Origin: Streptomyces sp. WZ.A104
GTDB lineage: Bacteria > Actinomycetota > Actinomycetes > Streptomycetales > Streptomycetaceae
Reading direction: 5' to 3'
Assembly (NCBI RefSeq): GCF_002382885.1
Contig: NZ_NWVL01000065.1
Span: 1-46,522, forward strand
Length of the DNA: 46,522 nt
Below are positions 6,093-13,957 of this stretch, piece by piece (positions within the stretch are counted from its first letter, which is position 1; each line of letters opens with the position of its first letter). A model generated the notes under the pieces. The model was not told the origin of the DNA and did not search any database. It was given only the letters and a program-made list of their open reading frames with translations. Position numbers and translations under genes: made by a program.

Positions 6093-7633
6093 GCGCCGAC
6101 CTGTGGGAGGGCTTCAACGATGCCCTGGACCCCGAGACCATCACCGGCCCCGTGTGGGACGAACCCGTCCCGCTCAACCCCCGCCGGAAGCTCCCGGTGT
6201 TCCCCGTGCACGCGCTGCCCGAGTGGCTGGGCGGCATGGTCGCCGGAGTGGCAGAAGAGACGCAGACCCCGGTGGACCTGGCCGGGTGCCTGGCGCTGGC
6301 GGTGCTCGCCACGGCCGCCGGGGGGAGGGCAACGGTTCACGTGCGGGGGCACTGGCGGGAGCCGGTGAACCTCTACACCGCCGTGGCCCTGCCCCCGGGC
6401 AACCGGAAGTCGGCCGTGTTCGCGCTCATGACCGGCCCCCTGTTGGCCGCTGAGAAGGCGTTGGTGGAGCTGTCCGGGCCGCGCCGGGCGGAAGCCGAGA
6501 CCACCGCCCGCCTCGCCCGCTCGGCCGCCGACAAGGCCGCGCAGAAGGCCGCCGCCGCTGAACCCGGGCTGCGAGACCAGCTCACCGCCGAAGCCGTCCA
6601 CCTCGCCCAACAGGCCGACGAGATGACCGTCCCCGCGAAACCGCAGTTGGTCGCGGATGACGTCACCCCCGAAAGCCTCGCCACCCTGGTAGCCGACCAG
6701 GACGGGCGGATGAGCGTCATGTCCGCCGAAGGGGAGATCTTCGACATCATCGCCGGACGCTACTCCGGCACCCCCAACATGGGCATCTTCCTCAAAGGCC
6801 ACGCCGGAGACATGGTCCGCGTGAACCGGCAGGGGCGAGATGCCCAGCACGTCGAAGCCCCCGCCATCACCATGGGTCTGGCCATCCAGCCCGAAGTCCT
6901 CGACGCCTTGGGCAGAGTGAAGGGGGCTGACGGGCGAGGGCTGCTGGCCCGGTTCCTGTACGCCAAGCCCGTGTCCCTGGTCGGGTCACGGAACCTCACC
7001 CCGGACCTTCTTCCGGAGGAAACCGCAGCCACCTACGCCAAGCAGTTGGGCGGCCTCGCGCTGGGGTTGGCGGATTGGACCGACCCGGCCGTCCTCACCC
7101 TCACCCCCGACGCGGACGCGGTCCTACTGGCCTACCAGAAGGTGACCGAGTCCCGGATCGGGAAGGGCCGCAGCCTCCACCCGATCATCAAGTGGGCGTC
7201 CAAGCGCGACGGGGCCGTCGCCCGCATCGCCGGGCTGCTCCACCTAGCCACCCACCCGGACAACGGTTGGATGGTCCCCATCGAGGCCGCAACCATGGCC
7301 AACGCGGTGGAGATCGGGGACTACTTCACCGCTCACGCCCTGGAAGTCTTCGACGCCATGGGAGCCGACCCCGCGCAGGAAGCCGCCCACCAGCTCCTCA
7401 CCCACCTCAAGGAACAGCGCCTGTCCGGCTTCACCAAGCGGGAGCTGTTCCGGGGCCTGTCGCGCGGCGACTTCCCCGCCATGACGGACCTGGACCCCGC
7501 GCTGACGCTACTGGACGAACACGGCTGGGTCCGACAGCAGCCCGCACCCCCGCGTACCGGGCGCGGTGGTCGGCCGCCGTCGCCACGCTTCGACACCCAC
7601 CCCAGCGTCACCCCGCCGCTCACCACCGGCTGA
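6089..7633 (+). CDS. DUF3987-type ATPase/helicase-like replication protein
   Basis: The 514-aa protein resembles DUF3987 (YfjI-like) proteins that accompany Prim-Pol genes in phages and integrative elements and are thought to act as replicative helicases. The core begins near residue 45 (FPVHALPEWLGGMVAGVAEETQTPVDLAG). The expected P-loop is PPGNRKSA with lysine 107, lacking the second glycine of a standard GxxGxGKS. A charged helical insertion covers about 130-190. The conserved MSAEGEIFDIIAGRYSG follows at about 210, and GLLARFLYAKP near 290 is typical of the family. The last 30 residues are Pro/Arg-rich. The ATG overlaps the previous stop. Its own TGA stop lies inside the first element of the repeat array at 7631. 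ATPase activity is inferred, and the loop deviation makes it less certain. Confidence 0.8.
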   Translation: MSADLWEGFNDALDPETITGPVWDEPVPLNPRRKLPVFPVHALPEWLGGMVAGVAEETQTPVDLAGCLALAVLATAAGGRATVHVRGHWREPVNLYTAVALPPGNRKSAVFALMTGPLLAAEKALVELSGPRRAEAETTARLARSAADKAAQKAAAAEPGLRDQLTAEAVHLAQQADEMTVPAKPQLVADDVTPESLATLVADQDGRMSVMSAEGEIFDIIAGRYSGTPNMGIFLKGHAGDMVRVNRQGRDAQHVEAPAITMGLAIQPEVLDALGRVKGADGRGLLARFLYAKPVSLVGSRNLTPDLLPEETAATYAKQLGGLALGLADWTDPAVLTLTPDADAVLLAYQKVTESRIGKGRSLHPIIKWASKRDGAVARIAGLLHLATHPDNGWMVPIEAATMANAVEIGDYFTAHALEVFDAMGADPAQEAAHQLLTHLKEQRLSGFTKRELFRGLSRGDFPAMTDLDPALTLLDEHGWVRQQPAPPRTGRGGRPPSPRFDTHPSVTPPLTTG

Positions 7634-7921
7634 CAGAACCCCCATCCCGCTGACAGAACTGACACAACCCCCGCCCGAGGCCGCTGACCTGTACAAACGG
7701 CCATGATCACGGCTCTGACAAAACCTCCGGAAACTCTGACAGAACCCCCCCGCCCCCCCGTTTCCGGCACGGCCCCCACCGGCCGTGCCGGTTCGGGGGT
7801 GCTCTGGCAGAACCCCCCGCCCGGAGGTTCTGTCAGAGTTTTTCGAGGTTTTGTCACGACGTTGGAAACCGGAGTAACCGCAGGTCAGCGGGCTAGCGAC
7901 GAGGTTCTGTCAGTTCTGTCA
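7631..7921. repeat. dyad-symmetric array of 9-bp TGACAGAAC elements
   Basis: The 325-base gap between the DUF3987 gene and xis is filled by this array. TGACAGAAC or a one-base variant occurs on the plus strand at 7631, 7651, 7660, 7716, 7737 and 7805 and on the minus strand at 7827-7835, 7848-7856, 7904-7912 and 7913-7921. Four plus/minus pairs share the same centre, 7786 (7651/7921, 7660/7912, 7716/7856, 7737/7835). The inner arms 7716-7746 and 7826-7856 match at 28 of 31 bases. A separate perfect 11-bp inverted repeat lies at 7764-7774/7781-7791. The likely role is an iteron-type replication origin, a transfer site or a Xis/regulator landing platform; the sequence alone cannot decide. Confidence 0.8.
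7803..7843 (+). terminator. hairpin plus T-run inside the repeat array
   Basis: CTCTGGCAGAACC (7803-7815) pairs with GGTTCTGTCAGAG (7826-7838), one mismatch, and is followed by TTTTT. This has the form of an intrinsic terminator for the replication operon. It is built from two copies of the array element, so it may instead be incidental. Confidence 0.5.
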
Positions 7922-7958
7922 CGGAAACCCTGACCACTGCCGCCCCGAGGAGTCCCCC

Positions 7959-8204
7959 GTGGCACCGAAGCGCACCCCCGAGACCGACCCCCGCGCCACC
8001 CTTCGAGGCGGCCTCCCTGACCGCTACCTCACCCCCGAGGACATCGCCGCTCTGCTCACCATCCCGCTGGAAACCGTCTACGCCTGGCGCAAGAAGCGCA
8101 CCGGCCCGCCCGGCTTCCGCATCGGCAAGCACCTCCGCTACGACCCCGGTGCCGTCCATGCCTGGATCACCACCCTCACCGAGACCAACCGCGAAGCAGC
8201 CTGA
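7959..8204 (+). CDS. xis: excisionase (MerR-like helix-turn-helix)
   Basis: The 81-aa protein starts with GTG after GAGGAG. It contains a compact HTH_17/MerR-like DNA-binding motif: YLTPEDIAALLTIPLETVYAWRKKR, then GPPGFRIGKHLRYDPGAVHAWI, the standard form of Xis proteins in AICEs and actinophages. It sits directly before the integrase and after the repeat array. With the integrase it should direct excision of the element as a circle; alone it would bend DNA at the att arm sites. A perfect hairpin lies between xis and int, so int may have partly separate expression. Confidence 0.88.
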   Translation: MAPKRTPETDPRATLRGGLPDRYLTPEDIAALLTIPLETVYAWRKKRTGPPGFRIGKHLRYDPGAVHAWITTLTETNREAA

Positions 8205-8213
8205 TCCACACAC

Positions 8214-8251
8214 CCGCAGGGGCGCGACCACGACCGGTCGCGCCCCTGCGG
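8214..8251 (+). terminator. perfect 16-bp hairpin between xis and int
   Basis: CCGCAGGGGCGCGACC (8214-8229) pairs perfectly with GGTCGCGCCCCTGCGG (8236-8251) around a six-base loop. It begins ten bases after the xis stop and ends 22 bases before the int start. It could attenuate int transcription relative to xis. Confidence 0.75.
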
Positions 8252-8273
8252 CATCGCTAACAGGAGCACCGCC

Positions 8274-9530
8274 TTGGCTGGCCACATTCAAGACCGCTGG
8301 TACAAAACCGAACTCGGTCCTGACGAGAAGCCCCGCCGCGTCCGGAGCGACCGCTATGGCACGGGACTCCGCTACCGCGCCCGCTACATCGGCCCCGACG
8401 GCACTGAACAGTCCAAAAGCTTCCCTGACCGCAAGAAGGGGCTGGCTGAGAAGTGGCTTACGCGCATCGAAGCGGACATGGACGCGGGGCAGTACATCGA
8501 CCCGAAGGCTGGGCAGATCGTCTTCCGGGACTACGGCGAGAAGTGGCTGGGCGGGCTGACGACGGAGCTGGGGAGTCAGGAAGTCGTGGGCAGGCGTATC
8601 CGGTTGCACGCGTTCCCCTACCTCGGTACGCGCCCCATGGGATCGTTCAAGCCCGAGCACATGCGCACCTGGTTGAACACCCTCCAGCTGGCCGTACCCA
8701 ATGGCACCTACCGCCGTGCGATCTACGACTCGGTGTCGTCTCTGTTCAATGCCGCGGTAGACGATGGAGTGATCAAGTCCAATCCGTGCCACGCCCAGTC
8801 GGTCAAGCCTCCGATTCCGGAGCAGCGGCTGATCGTGCCATGGACCGAGGAACGGGTACTGGCTGTTCGTTCAGGGATGCCCGACCGGTATGCGGCCACC
8901 GTGGACGCTGGCGGGGGTTGCGGTCTGCGGCAGGGGGAGGTGCTGGGCCTTGCCGAAGACAATCTGGACTTCAAGACGGGTTGGGTGCATGTCCGTCAGC
9001 AGATCAAGCGCGTTGGCGGCACCCTCGTCTTCGCCCCGCCCAAGCGCGGAAAGCTGCGGGATGCGCCTCTCAGCGACGCGGTGGGGACCGGCTTGCAGGA
9101 GCACATGGACTTGTTCCCGCCCGTCGCCGTCACTCTGCCGTGGAAAACCCCGAACGGCCCCTTGGTGACACTGAGGCTGGTCTTCACCAGTACCGTCGGC
9201 AAGGCGATCTGGCGAAGCTACTTCGACGACTACGTGTGGAAGCCTGCCCTGGCTCACGCTGGCGTCATCCCTCCCAGGGAGCCGGGACAGCGCTACGCAG
9301 CCGCTCCGGACGACGGAATGCACGCGCTGCGGCACTTCTACGCATCGGTGGTCCTGGAAGCCGGAGGGAGCGTCAAGGCTCTGAGCACCTACCTGGGGCA
9401 CTCGGACCCGGGGTTCACGCTCCGGATCTACACTCATCTTCTGCCCAGCAGCGACGAGAAGGCCCGAGCCGCTATGTCGTCCGTGTTCCGGCGGGTCCAC
9501 TCGTTGGATGACCTCTCAGCGGCGGCCTGA
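8274..9530 (+). CDS. int: tyrosine recombinase (integrase)
   Basis: The 418-aa protein catalyses site-specific integration and excision. The N-terminus (GHIQDRWYKTELG...KPRRVRSDRYGTGLRYRARY) is an arm-binding domain of the kind seen in Streptomyces element integrases. The central SAM-like core-binding domain spans about 85-180. Catalytic residues are visible: R219 in GCGLRQGEVLGL, H350-x-x-R353 in HALRH, H376 in YLGH, and the nucleophile Y386 in LRIYTHL. The start is TTG eight bases after CAGGAG; no ATG or GTG with a ribosome site gives a better N-terminus. A hairpin lies just downstream. Integrases of this class normally use the 3' end of a tRNA gene, but none is recognisable next to the gene. 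Confidence 0.94.
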   Translation: MAGHIQDRWYKTELGPDEKPRRVRSDRYGTGLRYRARYIGPDGTEQSKSFPDRKKGLAEKWLTRIEADMDAGQYIDPKAGQIVFRDYGEKWLGGLTTELGSQEVVGRRIRLHAFPYLGTRPMGSFKPEHMRTWLNTLQLAVPNGTYRRAIYDSVSSLFNAAVDDGVIKSNPCHAQSVKPPIPEQRLIVPWTEERVLAVRSGMPDRYAATVDAGGGCGLRQGEVLGLAEDNLDFKTGWVHVRQQIKRVGGTLVFAPPKRGKLRDAPLSDAVGTGLQEHMDLFPPVAVTLPWKTPNGPLVTLRLVFTSTVGKAIWRSYFDDYVWKPALAHAGVIPPREPGQRYAAAPDDGMHALRHFYASVVLEAGGSVKALSTYLGHSDPGFTLRIYTHLLPSSDEKARAAMSSVFRRVHSLDDLSAAA

Positions 9531-9557
9531 CGGCCCACAGACGGCCCACGGCCCCAG

Positions 9558-9600
9558 TTCGGCCCCTACCTGGCGGTTCCATCCCAGGTCAGGGGCCGAA
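9558..9600. terminator. hairpin terminator after int
   Basis: TTCGGCCCCTACCTGG (9558-9573) pairs with 9584-9600 (CCAGGTCAGGGGCCGAA), with one bulged C and a ten-base loop. It lies 28 bases after the integrase stop and can serve int. The remaining bases up to 9712 show no gene and no recognisable att core. Confidence 0.65.
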
Positions 9601-9712
9601 TGACGTTCTCGGGCCGCCAGAAACACCCCATCTTGCCTGACGTCCAACCCCGGACGGAAACCCGTATCACCGTAGGCTCCTTCCTCGCACGTCACCGCAT
9701 GTGTGCGGGCAC

Positions 9713-11206
9713 TCACTCGTCCTCGGTGCGCGCCTGCTTCCGGCGGAGGAGGAAGACCGCGCCGCCGCCCACGACGAGCAGTCCGAACGCCACGGCCGCG
9801 ATCATCGGGGTGGCGCTGGAGCCACCGGTCGCGGCGAGGTCGCCCTCCAGGCCCGAGGTGCTGGAGCCGGTCGTGGCCGGGACGGACCGCTGGGCGCTCC
9901 GGGTGCCGATGTCGTTGCCCGCCCCGCCGTCGGCCCCGTCCCCGCCCGGCGGGACGCTGCCGGCGGTGGCGCAGTCCAGCACCCCGGTGAAACTCTTCCG
10001 GAAGCCGCCGGGCCCGGTGATGGCGAAGTCGTACGCCTGATCCTCGGCGACCGGAAGGGTCACGGTGCGGGTGGCCCCGGCCGCGACGGCGTGCTCGGCA
10101 CCGGCCAGCTCGAACGTGAACGGCGCGTCGCCACGGTTGGCGACGGTGATGTCGACGCCGCCCTTCGCGCAGTTCTCCCGGGCGGTCACCGCGGGGGCCG
10201 GGCCCGTCTCGGCCCAGGTGGCGGTGGCCCGCGCGGAGACGGTGGACTCGCTGGACCCGGCCAGGATCTGCGCCTGGGTCCGGCCGATCCCGGTGAAGGC
10301 CCGGCCGACCGGCACCTGGGTGGTGGCCTGGACACTCAGCGCGGCGGAGCCGTCGGCGGTGTCCTTCGGCAGGTCGAAGTACAGCCGGTCGCCGTCGGCG
10401 GCGGCGGTGATGGCCTCGCCCTTCTCGTCGGTGACCCTGATCCCGCTGGCCGCCGCGTCCACCGGGGGCGACACCGAGACCTGGTCGGCGCCGGTGCGGA
10501 CGGTCACGGGCCCCAGCCGCTCCCCGGCCCGGCCGGAGACCGCCGCCGGTTCCAGGGTCAGGGAGGCGCGGGGCTCCTTCGCGTTGCGCGCGTGGCGGTG
10601 CAGCCAGTCGGCCAGCTTCTCCGCCTGCTTGTCCACCGCGGTGACGTCGGCGCCGTCCGAGTAGCGCCAGATGGCGACCTGGGTGCCGGCGGCGGCGGTC
10701 CGCTCGGTCAGCGGGCCGGTCCCGGCGGCCTCGGCGAGGGCGGCGAGGTCGTCGACCTGAGGGTAGGAGTGCTGGAGGATCCAGCGGATCTTCCCCGCGT
10801 TCCGGTTGCCGCCCAGCGAGGTTTCGGCCCAGGGGGTCTCCAGATACGTCGCCTGGTTCTGGGTGGGGTTGTGGAGGTCGATGCAGTACGTCTTGAGCTT
10901 GCCGCCGCCGTCCACGGTCATCTCGAACAGCCCGGCGGGCAGTTCCTGGGTCCGGTCGGCCTCGCCGTTCTCGCCCGGCACGCGGAGCACGGCGCTGTCG
11001 AAGGTCTTCAGCCCGTCGAGCACCGCGGCCGCGCCGCCGTGGTGCCGCCCCGGGTCGCCGGCCACCGCCGGGCCCGCGCCGACGAGAGCGGCCGCCGCGA
11101 CGAGACCGGAAAGCAGCAGCGCGGCGACCGGGCGGAGGATGCCTCGGCCGGGGGGCGCCCCTGTCGTACCGGAAGGCGCAGCGGACACTGAAGACTCAGA
11201 CAACAC
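9713..11206 (-). CDS. sortase-anchored surface protein with Cys-Gln thioester domain
   Basis: The 497-aa secreted protein starts with GTG preceded by GGAGGGG. It has a long signal peptide (residues 24-49, ending GPAVA). The thioester domain has KTYCIDLHNPT with Cys108 and GTQVAIW with Gln176. This is the Cys/Gln pair that forms an internal thioester in Gram-positive adhesins and lets them bond covalently to host or surface amines. The middle contains Ig-like repeats (about 210-420). The C-terminus has LAATG (457-461), a class E sortase motif, then a membrane helix and the basic tail RRKQ. Streptomyces make such proteins as surface components of unclear target. It reads toward the AICE, with only the boundary region between. 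Confidence 0.88.
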   Translation of the reverse strand: MLSESSVSAAPSGTTGAPPGRGILRPVAALLLSGLVAAAALVGAGPAVAGDPGRHHGGAAAVLDGLKTFDSAVLRVPGENGEADRTQELPAGLFEMTVDGGGKLKTYCIDLHNPTQNQATYLETPWAETSLGGNRNAGKIRWILQHSYPQVDDLAALAEAAGTGPLTERTAAAGTQVAIWRYSDGADVTAVDKQAEKLADWLHRHARNAKEPRASLTLEPAAVSGRAGERLGPVTVRTGADQVSVSPPVDAAASGIRVTDEKGEAITAAADGDRLYFDLPKDTADGSAALSVQATTQVPVGRAFTGIGRTQAQILAGSSESTVSARATATWAETGPAPAVTARENCAKGGVDITVANRGDAPFTFELAGAEHAVAAGATRTVTLPVAEDQAYDFAITGPGGFRKSFTGVLDCATAGSVPPGGDGADGGAGNDIGTRSAQRSVPATTGSSTSGLEGDLAATGGSSATPMIAAVAFGLLVVGGGAVFLLRRKQARTEDE

Positions 11207-11345
11207 AGAATTCCCCTCCGGGCGGGACCCTCGCGCGTGGTGCGCGTGTGGGGAATGTCCCGCCAGCAGACCCAAGTGACCCATGAGCTCTGGGAATCCT
11301 AAGGAACGGGCGAAGGGCGATCCCCCGTACTGCCCTGGGACAACC

Positions 11346-11360
11346 ATTCCGAATCGGAAT
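11346..11360. promoter_or_regulatory. perfect palindrome in the ssbB/surface-protein gap
   Basis: ATTCCGA-A-TCGGAAT is a perfect 7-1-7 palindrome 139 bases upstream of the surface-protein start and just after the ssbB stop. A TAGGAT hexamer, a good Streptomyces -10, lies nearer the surface-protein start on the minus strand. The palindrome may be an operator, but no cognate regulator is adjacent. Confidence 0.4.
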
Positions 11361-11394
11361 CGTTATCGCCCAGGCGGCACCCCGGCCAGCCTTT

Positions 11395-11856
11395 TCAGGA
11401 CACCACCGCCATTTCACCGGCTCGTTCCCGCCCCTGCGGCGACGGCTCCGCATCGCCGTCCGTGACGCGCTCCGGACGCTCCGTCAGACCAGGCTCGGCC
11501 CTGATCGCCCTGCGGAAGGCGGCCGTTCCGCGGCTCAGGTCATGACCCACGGCGACGGCCTCGACATCGACGAACGTCCGCCGCTGACCACCCTGTTCCT
11601 CCTCACGCACCTTCAACCGGCCGTGCACGAGCAGTGGTTCACCGACGGAAACGGAACCGGCCAGATTGACGGCCAGGGTCCGCCAGGCCCAGACGGTGTA
11701 GAAGCTGGTGTGCCCGTCGGCCCAGAGCTGTTTCTCGCGGTCCCAGCGGCGCGGTGTCACGGCGAATCGGAATCGCGCCATTCCTCCGGTGGCCGTCTCC
11801 CGGAACTCCACGGCCGTGGCCGCGTTTCCCACCAGCGTCACCAAGGTCTCATTCAT
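11395..11856 (-). CDS. ssbB: single-stranded DNA-binding protein, SsbB type
   Basis: The 153-aa OB-fold protein begins MNETLVTLVGN and continues with FRFAVTPRRWDREKQLWADGHTSFYTVWAWR, VGEPLLVHGRLKVRE and GHDLSRGTAAFRR, closely recalling the second Streptomyces SSB (SsbB), which lacks the acidic C-terminal interaction tail of SsbA and is linked to chromosome segregation in sporulation. Here too the C-terminus ends GEMAVVS without an acidic tip. I chose the inner ATG at 11856: family members start MNET and it lies after GGGGGCGGG. An in-frame ATG at 11910 would add 18 residues encoded by a tandem DNA duplication. The gene lies downstream of the dynamin-like pair in the same direction. Confidence 0.88.
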   Translation of the reverse strand: MNETLVTLVGNAATAVEFRETATGGMARFRFAVTPRRWDREKQLWADGHTSFYTVWAWRTLAVNLAGSVSVGEPLLVHGRLKVREEEQGGQRRTFVDVEAVAVGHDLSRGTAAFRRAIRAEPGLTERPERVTDGDAEPSPQGRERAGEMAVVS

Positions 11857-11871
11857 TTTTCCCGCCCCCGA

Positions 11872-11919
11872 TTCCTGCCCTGACGTGCTGTCGTCTTCCT
11901 GCCCTGACATGCTGTCGTC
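11872..11919. repeat. 24-bp tandem duplication in the ssbB leader
   Basis: Positions 11872-11895 and 11896-11919 are the same 24-bp unit in tandem with one difference (G/A at unit position 14). Each copy contains TGAC-RTG-CTGTC. The second copy creates the alternative ATG at 11910. It lies 16 bases upstream of the preferred ssbB start, so it could alter the leader RNA or duplicate an operator half-site. Confidence 0.75.
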
Positions 11920-11980
11920 CGACGTTGTCGTACGGACTCCATGGTGAACGCCGGAAGGGAATCGCGCCGGGGCCTGTGGA

Positions 11981-13957
11981 CTACCGGCCGGTTGTGGAAA
12001 ACTCCGCCACCGTCACGTACCGCTCGCGCACCTCCCGGTAGCGCACCAGCTCGGCGGCGACCGGGTCCAGGACCCTCGCCCGGCCGCACGCGGCCGCGGC
12101 CTCGCGCAGCCGTCGCTCCGCGTCCTGCCCGTAGCGCCGGGCCGGTCCCCGGATGGCCGCCGCGCAGGACCACTCCACCAGCGGCCCGCCGACGACTCCG
12201 GCCAGCATGATCAGCGCGGGGGTGACGAGCCCCGGCTCCAGGACGCCGATGATCTGGCCGACCAGCCACAGACCGCCGAAGATCTGGATCAGCGTCATCG
12301 ACACCTGGGCCAGCACCGCGGCGGGCCACCACTTGGGCCGGGGCGGCTTGGCCGGGCGCCCGCCGACCGGGGGGCCGCCCCTGCTGCCCCGCCCCTCGGC
12401 ACCGTCACTCCCGGGCTGATCATGCCGGCCGGAGCCGCCGCCCCGCCCGGTGGCTCCGGAGCGCCGCCCGGCACCGCCGCCCCGCCCGCCCGCACCGGGC
12501 GCCCCCGCCTTCACCGCGAGCTCGTCCAGCGCTTCGGGCAGCCCCTTCGCCCCGCTGAACGCGGCCTCCCGCACTGCCTGCGCCCAGGGCCCGGGCAGCC
12601 CGTCGGCGGCCTCGTCCGCGACGATCCGGACCGCCTGTTCGACCCGCTGCCGGGCCGTCAGTTCCTCCTCTGGCGGGATGAGCGCCTGGCCCATCCGGTC
12701 CAGGCTGCCGGGCAGGCCCCGGGACTCGTACCAGCGCCACAGCCGCAGCCACGGCGTCCCGCAGGCCCGCCCCGCGTTCCTGCGCCACTCCCGCTCGGCG
12801 GCCTGCCCGGCGGCCGCCGCCCCGACGGCTTCGGCCAGCCGGTCGGTGAACTCCTCCCGGGCCCGTTCGCCAAGACCCGGCCGCCCCTCCGCCACGTACA
12901 CGGGGCGCAGTCGCGCCGCCGCCGCGTCGACGTCGGCGGAGAGGCGGCGGGTGGCGGCCGTGCGGTCCTGGACGAACCGGCCGACCATCTCGCGCAGTTC
13001 GGGCACCCCGTCACCGGTGAGCGCGGACAGGGACATGACGGTGGCGCCGGGTTCGCCGTGCTCGCCCAGGGCGATCCCGTCCTCGTCGAGGAGGCGGCGC
13101 AGATCGTCGAGGACGAGGTCGGCGGCCTCGCCGGGCAGCCGGTCGGTCTGGTTGAGGACGACGAAGGTGACCTCGGCGTGTCCGGCGAGCGGGCGCAGAT
13201 AGCGTTCGTGCAGGGCCGCGTCGGCGTACTTCTCCGGATCGACGACCCAGATCACCGCGTCGACCAGGGCCAGGACCCGGTCCACCTGTTCACGGTGTTC
13301 GGTGGCCGCCGAGTCGTGGTCGGGAAGGTCGACCAGGACGAGCCCCTGGAGCACCTCGTCGGAGGCGACGGGCCCGGGGTGGGGCCTGCGCCGCAGCCGC
13401 CCCGGGATGGCGAGGCGGTCCAGCAGTCCGGCGGCCCCGTCGGTCCAGCTGCACGCGATGGGCTGGGAGGTGGTGGGGCGGCGCAGCCCGGTGTCGGAGA
13501 TCTGGGCCCCGGCCAGCGCGTTGAACAGGGTGGACTTCCCGCTGCCGGTGGCGCCCGCGACGGCGACGACGGTGTGCCGGGAGGAGAGCCGCTGCCGGGC
13601 CGCGGCCTCGTCCAGCACCCGTCCCGCCTCGGCGAGGGTGTCCCGGTCGAGCCGGGCCCGGGAGAGCCCGACGAGTTCGCGCAGGGCGTCCAGGCGGGCG
13701 GGCAGCGGTCCGCCCGAGGGAACGTACGCCTCGACCTGTGGCCGTACGTCGTCCTCGTCCGGGACTCCGGGCCCGGGCTCCCCGCCCCGACGGGCCTCGG
13801 CAGCGGCGGCGCGGCGGGCGATGAGCCCGTCGTCCCAGCGCCGGCCGGTGCGCTCGCCGTCGGGCCCCGGCGTGGGCCCGTCCTCGCGGCCACCGTCCTT
13901 CCGCGGGCGGGCCTTCGCCGCACCGTTGTCGTGGTCCTCGTCCGTGACGGCGGTCAT
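11981..13957 (-). CDS. dynB: dynamin-like membrane GTPase, probably DynB
   Basis: The 658-aa protein has a charged disordered N-terminus, a GTPase domain with P-loop GATGSGKS (lysine 141), a switch II region VLVDLPDHDS, and NQTD as G4. Helical stalk sequence and then a Gly/Ser/Arg-rich linker follow. Near the C-terminus a hydrophobic pair (VSMTLIQIFGGLWLVGQIIG and LVTPALIMLAGVVGGPLVEW) should anchor it in the membrane. In Streptomyces two adjacent dynamin-like proteins, DynA and DynB, stabilise FtsZ rings during sporulation septation; this gene pair next to ssbB fits that locus. The ATG at 13957 overlaps the upstream stop (ATGA) and has AAGGAGAGG before it; a GTG nine bases upstream is possible. 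The DynB assignment rests on order and membrane segments. Confidence 0.78.
   Translation of the reverse strand: MTAVTDEDHDNGAAKARPRKDGGREDGPTPGPDGERTGRRWDDGLIARRAAAAEARRGGEPGPGVPDEDDVRPQVEAYVPSGGPLPARLDALRELVGLSRARLDRDTLAEAGRVLDEAAARQRLSSRHTVVAVAGATGSGKSTLFNALAGAQISDTGLRRPTTSQPIACSWTDGAAGLLDRLAIPGRLRRRPHPGPVASDEVLQGLVLVDLPDHDSAATEHREQVDRVLALVDAVIWVVDPEKYADAALHERYLRPLAGHAEVTFVVLNQTDRLPGEAADLVLDDLRRLLDEDGIALGEHGEPGATVMSLSALTGDGVPELREMVGRFVQDRTAATRRLSADVDAAAARLRPVYVAEGRPGLGERAREEFTDRLAEAVGAAAAGQAAEREWRRNAGRACGTPWLRLWRWYESRGLPGSLDRMGQALIPPEEELTARQRVEQAVRIVADEAADGLPGPWAQAVREAAFSGAKGLPEALDELAVKAGAPGAGGRGGGAGRRSGATGRGGGSGRHDQPGSDGAEGRGSRGGPPVGGRPAKPPRPKWWPAAVLAQVSMTLIQIFGGLWLVGQIIGVLEPGLVTPALIMLAGVVGGPLVEWSCAAAIRGPARRYGQDAERRLREAAAACGRARVLDPVAAELVRYREVRERYVTVAEFSTTGR

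Larger units (their letters stand above)
1..9530. mobile_element. right-hand part of an actinomycete integrative and conjugative element (AICE)
   Basis: Seen directly: in one orientation there are small transfer-type ORFs, a TraB/FtsK-like translocase, more small spread-type ORFs, a Prim-Pol protein, a DUF3987-type ATPase, a MerR-like excisionase and a tyrosine integrase. This is the known AICE gene order (transfer, replication, xis, int), with double-stranded DNA transfer by one FtsK-like protein. The replication module is of the Prim-Pol type rather than RepSA. The left end lies outside the window. The right end must fall between the integrase stop (9530) and the chromosomal surface-protein gene (9713), but no tRNA-derived att core was recognised there. 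Maintenance, regulator (KorSA/Pra-like) and left att genes are not visible. Confidence 0.88.

Noticed and set aside
7631..7921. CRISPR array interpretation of the repeats
   Set aside because: Units are only nine bases, lie on both strands with mirror spacing, and have no uniform spacers or cas genes.
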